From Sambucus nigra (taxonomy: Eukaryota; Streptophyta; Magnoliopsida; Dipsacales; Adoxaceae): a DNA stretch of 64,000 nt. The number at the start of each line of letters is the position of its first letter. The first letter of the stretch is position 1. Positions 33,918 to 45,642 of this stretch are shown piece by piece. The notes beneath the pieces are model-generated. The model did no database searches, had not been told where the DNA came from, and saw only the letters and a program-made list of their open reading frames with translations. The stretch is taken from positions 74,212,751-74,276,750 of the forward strand of contig OX422223.1 of assembly GCA_949130495.1 (NCBI GenBank), read 5' to 3'. Position numbers and translations under genes: made by a program.

Positions 33918-36842
33918 TGTAACATCCCGCCTAATTAAATACCGGGTGATCAGTCCTTTATTAAATTATAATCAAGGTGAACGGCAAGTTCATTCTTAGC
34001 ATCACTGTCGCAAAATAAAGTTTCCAATTTACACCCTAATTAATTAAGCTAAGTGTCAAAACCATTTTTTTTTAAACTTAGTTTTAATTCAATAAGTCCA
34101 ATAATAAAACCTTTAACAAGATACAGGTCAGGAATCACACAATTAATTGAATGGAAATAAACACCATGAATTTAATTGTTCACATAACTAATACCAACTT
34201 TAAAACCATAAAGGAAAACATCCTGATAGTAATGACAACCCAAAGAGTAATGTACTAAAGATAAATGAACATAGTCTCTAATAAATCCAACTGAATAAAG
34301 ATAAAGGGCGACACATGCCCAACTAGATAAAGTAAACTAGAAGTGGAATCAATAATGAAGTCATCTAAGTAAGAGGCTTGCAACTCCTACCTAAGCTGCA
34401 GCACATCCTGTCCAAAGAACCTAAGCTTGACGCCCCTGTGGATGGGCACCTGTAATATATACATATATATACACAAGAGAGAAGAGATGACAAGAAACGG
34501 GTCAGAGCCCGATTGTAAAATAGTTTAAATTTAATTTAGCAAGTATTTAAAATGCATACTGGCCAATGCAAAAATCATGTTAGTATGCGACACTCTCTTG
34601 AGAAATTCTCACCTCTCAACTAGTATGCACACCTATCGCACTATTAACTCCAAAAGTTTATTTTAACTCAATCTCTCATAAGGTTTCATGCCGACAATTT
34701 CTATGGCTAAGGTAATAAATTACTGAAGATAAAATTCTCACATTTATCTCATTTTATCCTTAAGATATTTTAGTGTTGTTACAAAATTCTCAAACACTTA
34801 TAATAAATTCGGAGTAATTAAATCGTTATTTAACTAACTATTTACACAATAGAAATTTCCAAAATCTCATGTCTATATATATTAATTACTCATATAATAT
34901 ATATACTATTAGCACCCCGCATAAATTTATGGTGCTGGCATACTCTACTATCAAGTCCCCGTATCACTCGTACTAAGGGAAATACTAGTTCGAAATCACT
35001 CTCGAACTGTATTAATACAAAACATAAACAAATGGAGGCGAAGCATAGTTCCAAGTCACTAAGATGTCAGCACATACCCTCACGTCTCTTAGGACCGTTT
35101 GACTATCTATTTGATAGCCTGTACCAAGGAATCCTATGTTCTAGGGTACAAGTCATTATCCCCCGTAAAGGTCCAATCGAGATAAGACTTTCCCGGCGCG
35201 GAAACCCCCCGTGATAGCAAGTAGCTCAGGTACGATTTTTACACATTTATAATATATGCACAATCACATAGTCATATATATATACAACACTTATTCACAT
35301 TTCTCAATTTGGTGTACCCACAACCCATACTTATAATTCCTTGTTCTGAAGACATTTTACTCGCTTATCCCGTATAACGGACTCATATCATTTTTTCCGG
35401 TTGTCTCACTCACGTAATCTTCAAAGTAACCTCACCGTCCCAAATACTTAAATCATTACATCTAAACAACCCCAATAATATTGTTCTAATCTAAATTCCT
35501 CAAATACTGGTTTTTCTCACAAAAAAAAAATAACCGATATCAAAATAGGGGTAAAAAGGGAATTTCCCTAAAATTTAAAAATCTCGCTCGAACCAGAATG
35601 GTTCTCGATCGAACGGCTTCCATGTGTTGCTCGAACGTCTTCATGCGACTGGTCCCTCTCGCTCGAACGACTTCGCGCGACATTGACATCTCGCTCGAAA
35701 GACTTCGCGCGACATCGTGCGAACTGCACTATTTCGTCTTCAACCTTTGGCAGATTCGTTTTTCACCATTTTTAAGCCTAAAAACCTCTATAGTTTAATC
35801 CCAAACGTCTCCTCTTCAATACCAATCAATAATATCATGATTATATAACATTAATAGCTTCCTAGAATCATTAATTCATCAAGAATCATTTAGATTACAT
35901 GAAATCCCCAAATTAATTCGTAAGAACCCTAATTCCCAAATTTTTAATTAAAGAACCTAATCAACATCAATTCGTTCATCCATATTAATTCCAAATTTCA
36001 TGATACAACCTCTACATATGATCAAAGCTCAGGCTACACAGATTCTCCTTACAACACATGCGATTTCTTCTTCCAAAACGTATAATTTTTCGATCAAAAT
36101 ATGAATTTTTTATTCCTAGACTAACATGAGAGGAACATTAACTAGAATTCATCAAGATAAATACTTGCCTAGAAATTTAGTTCCTGATTTGTGGAAGAAG
36201 GTGGTGTGGTTGTGTTCCTCGTCGCGTGATCTACGGTTTGGCGGTGACGGCGGTGCGAACGGCAAAGTTTTTGGCCTAGAACTCCTTGAAGAGCTTCTCC
36301 ACTTCTTCTCCAATGGCCGTCTTTTGTTTTTGGTTGTGTTAACCCAAGATGACAACCCTTAACATCTGATTTATCCTTTGTAAATTCGTGAGTTTAATTA
36401 CCCAAAAATATGAAATGTTCGAAACGCCCTCCCGGGATGCTTATTAGGCCTAAAAACGCCCCGAGACCCAAACTAAACCCCCGGGTACATTATTTTGACT
36501 ATCTAGACCCTTCCGGACGCATTGACGCACTCAAAACGACCATACGGGTGACTTATAATTTATTCACTTTTGATAATACGAATTTAATCTCGACACGACA
36601 CAGGCGTGTCCCAATAAATTTCTAAGGTCATCAATTTAGATTCTTGCGATAATTGTTAACTAAATTCAATTACATAACTTACTTTACCCATAAAGTAACT
36701 TACAACACAATTCCAATAATTACTAACTCTTATCACGCTAGTAAATATTTAAATGATTTTTCGAATTAATATTAAATTAATATCTCTAATTAAATTTAAT
36801 AAATCCCAAAATTCAAAAGTCATAAAAATACGGGGTATTACA
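33918..36842 (-). repeat. Tekay-2 3' LTR
   Basis: 2,925 bp; on the minus strand it runs from TGTAATACCCCG to GGATGTTACA. It contains a CpG-dense block (35,581-35,725). Small frames such as 35,032-35,214 and 36,410-36,625 recur in the other LTR only because the LTRs are duplicates. Confidence 0.93.
35581..35725. repeat. CpG-dense tandem block in 3' LTR
   Basis: About four copies of a CTCGCTCGAACGACTTCGCG-like unit within otherwise AT-rich LTR. The matching block in the other LTR is at 42,885-43,030. A few CpG sites in this copy are changed to TpG or CpA relative to it. Confidence 0.8.
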
Positions 36843-36856
36843 TACTTCCCCCCTAA
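36843..36856 (-). other. Tekay-2 polypurine tract
   Basis: Minus strand TTAGGGGGGAAGTA, directly before the TG of the 3' LTR. Confidence 0.9.
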
Positions 36857-38459
36857 TAACGGAATTTTGTCCTGAAATTCGAAAAATAAAGTATACCTGG
36901 TAAGAATAACTCTGGGTATTTCTCACGCATGTCAGCCTCACACTCCCAAGTGGATTCCTCCACATTATGATGCTCCCACTGGACCCGGACGAGTGGGACT
37001 ACTTTCGACCTCAATCTCCTTTTGCTATGGTCTAGGATAGCCACTGGCCTCTCCTCGTAAGAGCTGTCGGGCTGTAAGTCAATCTCCTCTATCGCGATGT
37101 GGGTGTGGGATATATCATCCCGAAGGTATCGTCTCAACGACAAAATTTAGAATACATAGTGAATGCGGTGTAAGTGCTCTGGAAGCCCCAATCTGTATGC
37201 TACCGACCCAATCCTCTCGATAATGGGAAATGGTCCCACGTACCTCGGGGCCAGTTTCCCCTTTTTCCCAAACCTCATTACTCCTTTCATAGGAGATACA
37301 CGTAATAATACTTGGTCCCCCACATTAAACTCTCGAAAGAATCGTTTTGCATCGGCATAGCTTTTCTGCCTGTCCTGGGCTACCCGAATGCGACTCCTGA
37401 TAATCTCAATCCTCGCGGAGGTTTCCTGAATCACCTATGGTCCGAGAAACTTGTTATCCCCCACCTCTAGCCAACACGTTGGGGAACGACAAGGCCTGCC
37501 ATACAAAGCCTCAAATGGAGCCATGTCAATCGTGAACTGATTAGAGTTATTATAAGCAAACTCTACCAGTGGAAGATGTGGATCCCAACCTCCTCCAAAA
37601 TCAAGGACACACATGCGTAGCATATCCTCCAACATCTGATTAGTACGCTCTATTTGTCCATCTTTCTGTGGGTGATAAGCTGAACTCAACCTCAACTCCG
37701 TACCCATGGCCTCCTGAAAGCTCTCCCAGAAACGTGACATGAAGATTTTATCTCTATCTGATACAATATTCAGGGGCACCCCATGTAATCTCACAATCTC
37801 AACAATGAACAACTGAGCATACTGACCCGTGGTATAGTCTGTCCGCACCGGCAGAAAATGAGCCACCTTGGTCAAACGGTCCACAATCATCCAAATGGAG
37901 TCGTGGCCCCGCTGTGATGTAGGCAACCCAGTAATAAAATCCATAGAAATACTCTCCCACTTTCACGCGGGTATTTCCAATGGCTGAAGCAACCCTGACG
38001 GTTTCTGGTGGTCCACCTTTACCAGCTGGCAGGTAGAACACTTGGACACGAACTCATAAATGTCCTTTTTCATCCCACTCCACCAGTATTGCTGCCTCAT
38101 ATCCTGATACATTTTATCTACCCCAGGATGCATCGCAAATCGGGACCCGTGAGACTGGGTCATCACTGCATGACGTAAGTCTGCTCCTTCTGGGACCACC
38201 AATCTCCCATTTAACCTCAAACCTACATCAGAACTAACAGAATAGGACTCAACACCCTCAGCTAAAAGTAGTACAATATGCTCTTGGCAAAATGGGTCTG
38301 CGGTCTGTGCCTGTATTACCCTCGTAACAATTTCGGATGTCACTGTCATGACAGATATGAAGGAACGGGCTACCGCATCCTGGTGACCCAACTTTTTACA
38401 CTTTGCTCTCCAAACGTCCGCTATATCGTCTACCGGTCTACAGCTCAACGCATCAGTAA
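36853..38459 (-). pseudogene. Tekay-2 integrase and C-terminal chromodomain-like region
   Basis: The zinc-binding part includes HPGVDKMYQDM, WWSGMKKDIY and CSTC. The catalytic core has D in MDFITGLP (about 37,940), D in IVSDRD (about 37,756) and E in GQIERTNQ (about 37,648). D and E are separated by 35 residues, as in DD35E integrases. The tail contains VRVQWEHHNVEESTWECEAD and REKYPELF, the chromodomain-like end typical of Tekay/Del. In-frame stops lie at 37,963-37,965 (TGA), 37,435-37,437 (TAG) and 37,147-37,149 (TAA). The frame is otherwise continuous from 38,625 to 36,853. Not functional. Confidence 0.9.
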
Positions 38460-39083
38460 CTACGTTGGCCTTCCCCGAATGGTACTGTATGTCGAACTGA
38501 TAGTCTTTCACAAACTCTAACCACCTGTGCTGACGCATATTCAGCTCTCGCTGAGTGAACAGGTACTGCAGTGACTTATGGTCTGTGAACAAACGGAACT
38601 TCTCCCCAATAAATAATGTCTCCATATCCTCAATGCAAAGACAACCGCTGCTAACTCTAGGTCGTGAGTGGGGTAATTTCTCTCGTGTGGCTTAAGCTTG
38701 CGGGAGGCAAAAGCTATAGCCTTCTCCTCCTTCTAAAGTACTCCCCCGAGTCCCCCTAAAGATGCGTCGGTGTAAACCAGGTACTCCACGCCCGACTTAG
38801 GTAAAGCAAGGACCGGTGCTGAAGTAAGCTTGTCTTTCAGCTCGTTGAAAGCCAATTGATAAGCATCGTCCCAAACATATGGTACCCCCTTGCAAGTCAG
38901 GTTCGTCAATGGACCTACTATCTTGGAAAACCCCCGAATGAATCTCCTGTAGTATCCGGCTAATCCCAAGAAACTACACACTTCCATCGGTGTCGTGGGC
39001 TGTCCCCACTCCCTTACTGTTGACACTTTACTTGGATCAATCGCTATCCCCAATTCAGAAACAACATGTCCCAAAAACTGCAC
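38460..39083 (-). pseudogene. Tekay-2 RT thumb and RNase H
   Basis: 39,083-38,733 covers [26 protein letters not shown] and [16 protein letters not shown], the connection and the first catalytic Asp of RNase H. A TAG at 38,733-38,735 follows. The next stretch keeps [20 protein letters not shown] and DLELAA. A one-base deletion in a TTTATT run near 38,615 shifts the frame. The domain resumes with [16 protein letters not shown] and ends near VVTDALS (about 38,460). Confidence 0.88.
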
Positions 39084-39880
39084 TTCCTGTAGCCAGAATC
39101 CGCACTTCTCGTACTTAGCATATAGCTGATGCTCTCATAGAGTCTGAAGAACCTGCCTCAAGTGCTCAGCATGCTCTTCCTCGGTGTGTGAATGTATCAA
39201 GATGTCATCTATGAAGACGATGACAAACTGATCTAAGAACTCTCTGAACACTCGGTTCATCAAGTCCATGAATACGGCGGGAGCATTTGTGAGTCCAAAT
39301 GGCATCACTCTGAACTCATAGGATCCATATCTCGTCGAGAAAGCAGTCTTTGAAACATCCTACTCCCTAATACGTAGCTGATGGTACCCTGACCTCAGAT
39401 CTATCTTCGAAAAGAAAGTTGCTCCCCTCAGTTGGTCGAACAGATCATCGATTCTAGGCAACGGATACTTGTTCCGTATCGTGACCTTGTTCAGCTCCCG
39501 GTAGTGCACACATAGCCTCAGTGAACCATCTATCTTTTTCACAAATAGAACTGGAGCGCCCCAAGGTGAGGTACTCCTACGAATGAAGCCCTGACCTAAC
39601 AGCTGCTCAATCTGATCTCGTAGCTCTCGCATCTCCGTCGGAGCCATACGGTATGGAACGCGTGCTATAGGTCGAGTATCTGGTAATAAGTCTATGACAA
39701 AATCTATCTCTCGACTGGGGGGTAGGCTTGATATCTCCTGAAATACATCAGAATACTCACGAATAACTGGGATCGAGTCTAAGGGAATCACGACCTCCTT
39801 AGAGGTATCCTCCTCTATGTAATACAAATGAGCAGTAGAACCTCCCTCTGGGCGAGGCGTCGCCACCATAAAAATTTCCT
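39084..39880 (-). pseudogene. Tekay-2 reverse transcriptase
   Basis: Open from 40,034 to 39,360 with [59 protein letters not shown] and [16 protein letters not shown]. After a TAG at 39,360-39,362 it continues in the same frame through [14 protein letters not shown]; the catalytic FIDD is at 39,204-39,215. A TGA lies at 39,135-39,137. The arrangement is that of Ty3/Gypsy RT. Apart from the two stops the domain is well kept. Confidence 0.92.
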
Positions 39881-40349
39881 GCCCCGGAATGGCAAAGACA
39901 ATACTCCCACCTAAACAATCTATCATGGCTCTGTATGCTGCGAGCCAATCCATGCCAATGATAACGTCGTGCTCATGCATATCTAAGACTAACATGTCTG
40001 CTGGTAATACCAAGCTACCAATATCTACGCCCACACCTCGGTATATAAATAAAATTAACGATCCATTTCCCAGTGGTGAGTCTACACACGTTACAGTGCT
40101 CTCCGTTGTGGCTAATAACCCTAAGTCCTTCGCAAAATGAGTAGCTATAAAACAGTGTGTCGCCCTAGTATCAACTAAAACTCAACCCGTAGCACCAGGT
40201 ATAGAGAACGTACCTTTTATCTCGGTTGGGGCCTGAGGTGCTGCTATTTGGTGGACATTATAGACACGTCCATACTGTAATTGCCTCTTCAACACTAAGG
40301 CTGCTGGAATGGCTGGTGGAGCTGGCTTCTGTGGTTTATTACTAGCGCC
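39881..40349 (-). pseudogene. Tekay-2 aspartic protease
   Basis: In the same frame as gag and RT. The active-site triplet is read [13 protein letters not shown] (about 40,145-40,183): the Gly of D-T-G is Arg (AGG). A TGA at 40,182-40,184 lies just before it. Further on are [20 protein letters not shown] and [20 protein letters not shown], standard for this lineage. The stop and the G-to-R change each would abolish activity. Confidence 0.88.
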
Positions 40350-41000
40350 CTACTGCCGTGGGGCTCTATTCCTCTCTGGGCAATCCTTACACCTATGGCC
40401 ATTCCTACCACATTGGAAGCACCTCCCTTGAAACTGTCTCACTTCACTATGATGTTGACTAGTCTCGCTTTTTCCTTGGTCTTGCTGGCCTTGCTGAGAA
40501 ATTTGCCCAAAAACTATGTCAGGTTGAGGACAATCCCTCCACTTGTGACCCAGTTTCACACATTTATAGCAGAGTCCTGAAATTTCTCATTGGTTGGGTT
40601 GTGGTTTCTCTTCAGTCTGATTCGGACAAGATTGACGTTTATGACCGTCCATTCCACATTTGAAACACATCTTTGTGACTTCATTCTGACCCCAACTTTG
40701 TTGGCCCTGACGCTTTTGGACCTCTACGTAAATTCGGTTACCTATGGAGCCTTCTTGATCTTGAGGGGTTTGTTGCCGCAATTTCGGTGTCTTCGCACAA
40801 TTTTTAACTCTAGTCACAAGAAATTGACTAATCTCTCTAGGTCTTTTGCCTCCTCTGAGCTGCATGCTGCGTTCGTGGTACTGTAAGACTGCAGTGGTAA
40901 CTCCTTGTGCCACAATGCCTGCAAATTCGGTGATTTGTACCCTTTTTGAAGACGCCTAAGGTGTGAGTTGTTCTTGCTCACTAACTTCCCAAACGGCATT
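40350..41000 (-). pseudogene. Tekay-2 gag remnant with three zinc knuckles
   Basis: Three CCHC motifs (C-x2-C-x4-H-x4-C) are visible: CFKCGMDGHKRQSC (40,626-40,667), CYKCVKLGHKWRDC (40,530-40,571) and CFQCGRNGHRCKDC (40,380-40,421). They lie in one frame broken by TGA at 40,587-40,589 and TAG at 40,350-40,352. Upstream, only about 330 bp remain before the leader, and two overlapping frames suggest a frameshift near 40,915. No capsid domain is recognisable, and the room available is far too short for it, so a deletion is likely. Confidence 0.8.
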
Positions 41001-41200
41001 AGCTTGTTCGTTTTAACGGTCCATCTAAAAGTTTAAAATAATTTGAATAAGTTCAACATTCGCATCGACAAATTGCAGAAGAACGAATTTCAAACGCATA
41101 AAAGTGAATACAACATTCCTAATATTAGGGCTCTAAATCAAAGACGCTACGCTGGAAACGAGACAAGCCGTACAGATCCTAAAGGACACTAAAACCTGAT

Positions 41201-41212
41201 GCTCTGATACCA
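41201..41212 (-). other. Tekay-2 primer binding site
   Basis: Minus strand TGGTATCAGAGC, two bases after the 5' LTR end: a perfect match to the usual initiator-Met tRNA primer site of plant LTR elements. Confidence 0.93.
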
Positions 41213-41214
41213 CC

Positions 41215-44146
41215 TGTAACACCCCGCCTAATTAAATACCGGGTGATCAGTCCTTTATTAAATTATAATCAACGTGAACGGTAAGTTCATTATTAGCATC
41301 ACTGTCGCAAAATAAAGTTTCCAATTTACACCCTAATTAATTAAGCTAAGTGTCAAAACAATTTTTTTTAAACTTAGTTTTAATTCAATAAGTCCAATAA
41401 TAAAACCTTTAACAAGATACAGATCAGGAATCACACAATTAATAGAATGGAAATAAACACCATGAATTTAATTGTTCACATAACTAATACCAACTTTAAA
41501 ACCATAAAGGAAAACATCCTGATAGTAATGACAACCCAAAGAGTAATGTACTAAAGATAAATGAACATAGTCTCTAATAAATCCAACTGAATAAAGATAA
41601 AGAGGGACACATGCCCAACTAGATAAAGTAAACTAGAAGTGGAATCAATAATGAAGTCGTTTAAGAAAGAGGCCTGCAACTCCCACCTAAGCTGCAGTAC
41701 GTCCTTTCCAAAGAACCTAAGCTTGACGCCCCTATGGATGGGCACCTGTAATATATACATATATATACACAAGAGAGAAGAGATGACAAGAAACGGGTCA
41801 GAGCCCGATTGTAAAATAGTTTAAATTTAATTTAGCAAGTATTTAAAATGCATACTGGCCAATGCAACAATCATGTTAGTATGCGACACTCTCTTGAGAA
41901 ATTCTCACCTCTCAACTAGTGTGCACACTTATCGCACTATTAACTCCAAAAGTTTATTTTAACTCAATCTCTCATAAGGTTTCATGCCGACAATTTCTAT
42001 GGCTAAGGTAATAAATTACTGAAGATAAAATTCTCACATTTATCTCATTTTATCCTTAAGATATTTTAGTGTTGTTACAAAATTCTCAAACACTTATAAT
42101 AAATTCGGAGTAATTAAATCGTTATTTAACTACTTATCTACACAATAGAAATTTCCAAAATATCATGTCTATATATATTAATCACTCATATAATATATAT
42201 ACTATTAGCACCCCACATAAATTTATGGTGCTGGCATACTCTGCTATCAAGTCCCCGTATCACTCGTACTAAGGGAAATACTAGTTCGAAATCACTCTCG
42301 AACTGTATTAACAGAAAACATAAACAAATGGAGGCGAAGCAAAGTTCCAAGTCGCTAAGAGGTCAGCACATACCCTCACGTCTCTTAGGACCGTCTGACT
42401 ATCGATCTGATAGCCGGTACCAAGGAATCCTATGTTCTAGGGTACAAGTCATTATCCCCCGTAAAGGTCCAATCGAGATAAGACTGTCCCGGCGCGAAAA
42501 CCCCCCGTGATAGCAAGTATCTCGGGTACGATTTTTACACATTTATAATATATGCACAATCACATAGTCATATATAGATATATATATATACAACACTTAT
42601 TCACATTTCTCAATTTGGTGTACCCACAACCCATACTTAGAATTCCTTGTTCTGAAGACATTTTACTCGCTTATCCCGTATAACGGACTCATATCGTTTA
42701 TTACGGTTGTCTCACTCACGTAATCTTCAAAGTAACCTCACCGTCCCAAATACTTAAATCATTACATCTAAACAACCCCATAATTTTGTTCTAATCTAAA
42801 TTCCTCAAATACTGGTTTTCCTCACAAAAAAAAATAACCGATATCAAAATAGGGGTAAAAAGGGAATTTCCCTAAAATTTAAAAATCTCGCTCAAACCAG
42901 AATGGTTCTCGCTCGAACGGCTTCCACGTGTTGCTCGAACGTCTTCGTGCGACCGGTCCCTCTCGCTCGAATGACTTCGCGCGATATTGACATCTCGCTC
43001 GAACGACTTCGCGCGACATCGCGCGAACTGCACTGTTTCGTCTTCAACCTTTGGCAGATTCGTTTTTCACCATTTTTAAGCCTAAAAACCTCTATAGTTT
43101 AATCCCAAGCGTCTCCTCTTTAATCCCAATCAATAATATCATGATTATATAATATTAATAGCTTCCTAGAATCATTAATTCATCAAGAATCATTTAGATT
43201 ACATGAAATCCCCAAATTAATTCGTAAGAACCCTAATTCCCAAATTTTCAATTAAAGAACCTAATCAACATCAATTCGTTCATCCATATTAATTCCAAAT
43301 TTCATGATAAAACCTCTACATATTATCAAAGTTCAGGTTACACAGATTCTCCTTACAACACATGCGATTTCTTCTTCCAAAACATATAATTTTTCGATCA
43401 AAATACGAAATTTTTATTCCTGGACTAACTTGAGAGGAACATTAACTAGAATTCAGCAAGATAGATACTTGCCTGGAAATTTAGTTCCTGATTTGTGTAA
43501 GAAGGTGGTGTGGTTGTGTTCCTCATCACGTGATCTACGGTTTGGTGGTGACGGCGGTGCGAACGACAAAGTTTTTGGCCTAGAACTCCTTGAAGAGCTT
43601 CTCCACTTCTTCTCCAATGGACGTCTTTTGTTTTTGGTTGTGTTAACCCTAGATGACAACCCTTAACATCTGATTTATCCTTTGTAAATTCGTGGGTTTA
43701 ATTACCCAAAAATATGAAATGTCCGAAACGCCCTCCCGGGATGCTTATTAGGCCTAAAAACGCCCCGAGACCCAAACTAAACCCCCGGGTACATTATTTT
43801 GACTATCTCGACCCTTCCAGACGCATTGACGCACTCAAAACGACCATACGGGTGACTTATAATTTATTCACTTTTGATAATACAAATTTAATCTCGACAC
43901 AACACAGGCGCGTCCCGATAAATTTCTAAGGTCATCAATTTAGATTCTTGCGGTAATTGTTAACTAAATTCAATTACACAACTTACTTTACCCATAAAGT
44001 AACTTACAACACAATTCTAATAATTACTAACTCTCATCACGCTAGTAAATATTTAAATGATTTTTCGGATTAATATTAAATTAATATCTCTAATTAAATT
44101 TAATAAATCCCAAAATTCAAAAGTCATAAAAATACGAGGTATTACA
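41215..44146 (-). repeat. Tekay-2 5' LTR
   Basis: 2,932 bp; on the minus strand it starts TGTAATACCTCG and ends GGGGTGTTACA. It differs from the left LTR by scattered substitutions and small indels (for example an added ATAGATA step near 42,577). Reading frames inside it have no known match. Confidence 0.93.
42885..43030. repeat. CpG-dense tandem block in 5' LTR
   Basis: The same four-unit CTCGCTCGAACGACTTCGCG-type array as in the 3' LTR, with more CpG sites kept. It lies about 1.1-1.26 kb from the LTR's own 5' end. Confidence 0.8.
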
Positions 44147-44151
44147 GGAAG

Positions 44152-44870
44152 TACCTTATAATTTTTACGGGTTCTCTTTTCTTAACCTTCTTAGTTCATT
44201 CATCCACTTTCCATCGCGAGGAGCCAAATTTGGGGAATGCATCCATATGATCAAACCCTTTATTAAATAAACAATAAGAATTAATGATTGCATAGATCTT
44301 CGCATACCTAAGATCAAATTCTTTTAAAATCTTTCTTGTTGTATACAAAGATTTGGGTTAGTGTTATTTACGGGCAACAAATCATGAATGATCTCAAGAA
44401 GTTAACTAAACCTTTTATCATATATTCCACGTGTAGCTTTATGTTTGTACAATGATGTAATTGCAGACATCTGTGTATACTTTGTACGCCCAGGATATAA
44501 AGGACTCTCGACATCTTTTAACGTTTCGTTAAAATATCCATCCCCCTTTTCAAACAATCTTCTAGACCTCCAACATCTTTAAAATTAGCATCATTATACA
44601 TCCTATGTATATCCTACATCTCAATGTCATCGGGATATACAAAAGTACTCGAATGCTCCCCGTGAAGGACCCACATATTATACATAGAATCAAATACATG
44701 AATGACCAAGTGTTTAAAGAGTGTCTCCTTATCTTCCTGATGAAGGTTTTTACATTTTTTACATGGACATATGATCATATCATGATTTCTTACAGCTTTG
44801 TTAGCGAATTAAATAATTTTTTCTACTCCATCTTGGTACTCCTCGGTATGTCGAAGAAATGAAAAGAATG
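44152..44870 (-). pseudogene. CACTA-C tnp2 transposase, N-terminal part
   Basis: Near 44,660-44,840 the minus strand encodes a transposase-associated domain: FANKAVRNHDMIICPCKKCK, then LFKHLVIHVFDSMY and WVLHGE, with the Cys pattern C-P-C-K-K-C. After frameshifts come YPGRTKYTQMSAITSLYKHK and LLEIIHDLLPVNNT (about 44,360-44,520), the tnp2 N-terminal region. Near 44,160-44,215 GSSRWKVDE and KKREPVKIIRYF correspond to the SRWK....VLRYFP motif. Tekay-2 inserted exactly there; the protein continues at 33,912. Several stops are present. The domain order is that of plant CACTA (En/Spm) elements. Confidence 0.75.
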
Positions 44871-45122
44871 ATTTGGTATAATTTTTTGGATAAATACTCA
44901 CGTTTTAATTAAAGTGCATCTAAAATCCTATGAAATTTATTATAAATATTACGAGATAAAACCTCTGTAATCTCATCCATTTTTTTTACAATTTTAAGTT
45001 GTCACCTCTTAGATTCTAGCCTATTACACTAGTATCACAATTATTCACAAAAAAGATAAAGTGAAAATTTTATTGGGTAAGGGAAGAACTTATGACTAAT
45101 CTCCTTTTCTTGTAATTACGAG
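44871..45122. other. Spacer between CACTA-C tnp2 and Tat-3
   Basis: About 250 bp of AT-rich sequence with no clear feature. It may be the 5' untranslated part of CACTA-C. No CACTA terminus is visible before the Tat-3 LTR starts. Confidence 0.4.
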
Positions 45123-45583
45123 TGTTGATACCAATATTTACACACCTACGTGGACCAAATAGAAATAGAGATGTGTCATCCACCCTGGAAATAATCCTAG
45201 TCAGCAAGGAGCAATCACCAACCAAGGCCTGGAATGCCGACCAACATTCTGAATGTCGACCAACAGCAGGAAGACCGACCAACATGGTCAGTAAAGCGCC
45301 AACAGGCATATGCATTATGAACAATATGTATTGATGTAAATGCTTAATTTATAAAGACATTCCATCCTTTAACATTCCGACTCTTGATCCCCCAAGAGGG
45401 TTATAAATACATTGTATTCCCTACAGCAAAAGGGATCGAAAGATAATCCAACAGGCAATACGAGACAGTGGACGTAGGCTATTCCTTTCAGTCAAACCAC
45501 TTTAAAATCTTATTTTGTCTCTTTTATTTACTTATTTATCTGTTATAAAATAATTAGATCCATTCTAGTTTTTTGGATCAACA
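45123..45583 (+). repeat. Tat-3 5' LTR
   Basis: Starts TGTTGATACC and ends GGATCAACA, giving a perfect 7-bp terminal inverted repeat TGTTGAT/ATCAACA. A TATA box lies at 45,401-45,410 (TTATAAATAC). The GTGGACGTAGGC...AAACCAC R-U5 block is at about 45,470-45,503. The boundary is fixed by the primer site three bases on. Confidence 0.85.
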
Positions 45584-45585
45584 GA

Positions 45586-45603
45586 TTGGCGTCGTCTGTG
45601 AGA
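45586..45603 (+). other. Tat-3 primer binding site
   Basis: TGGCGTCGTCTGTGAGAA, close to the TGGCGCCGTCTGTGGGAA leader motif seen after LTRs of many Tat-type elements (two differences). Confidence 0.75.
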
Positions 45604-45642
45604 ACGTGTTTCTAAGCATTTTCATTCATCTATTTACCAAAC

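Larger units (their letters stand above)
33918..44146 (-). mobile_element. Tekay-2: full-structure Tekay/Del-type LTR retrotransposon
   Basis: Two near-identical LTRs (33,918-36,842 and 41,215-44,146) flank a 4.4 kb interior read on the minus strand. GGAAG is duplicated at 33,913-33,917 and 44,147-44,151. The 5' LTR is the right one. The primer site (41,201-41,212) and polypurine tract (36,843-36,856) are intact. The interior encodes gag zinc knuckles, protease, RT with FIDD, RNase H, a DD35E integrase and a C-terminal chromodomain-like tail in one ancestral frame. That frame now holds about nine stops and at least one frameshift. The LTRs differ at a few percent of sites, so it is much younger than Tekay-1. 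It inserted into tnp2 of CACTA-C. Confidence 0.95.

Noticed and set aside
35032..36625. Small frames that recur almost identically at 42,328-43,929
   Set aside because: They are conserved only because they lie in the two duplicated LTRs of Tekay-2.
44605..44862. An 85-residue plus-strand frame
   Set aside because: The opposite strand encodes recognisable CACTA tnp2-type sequence here; the plus-strand frame is its shadow.
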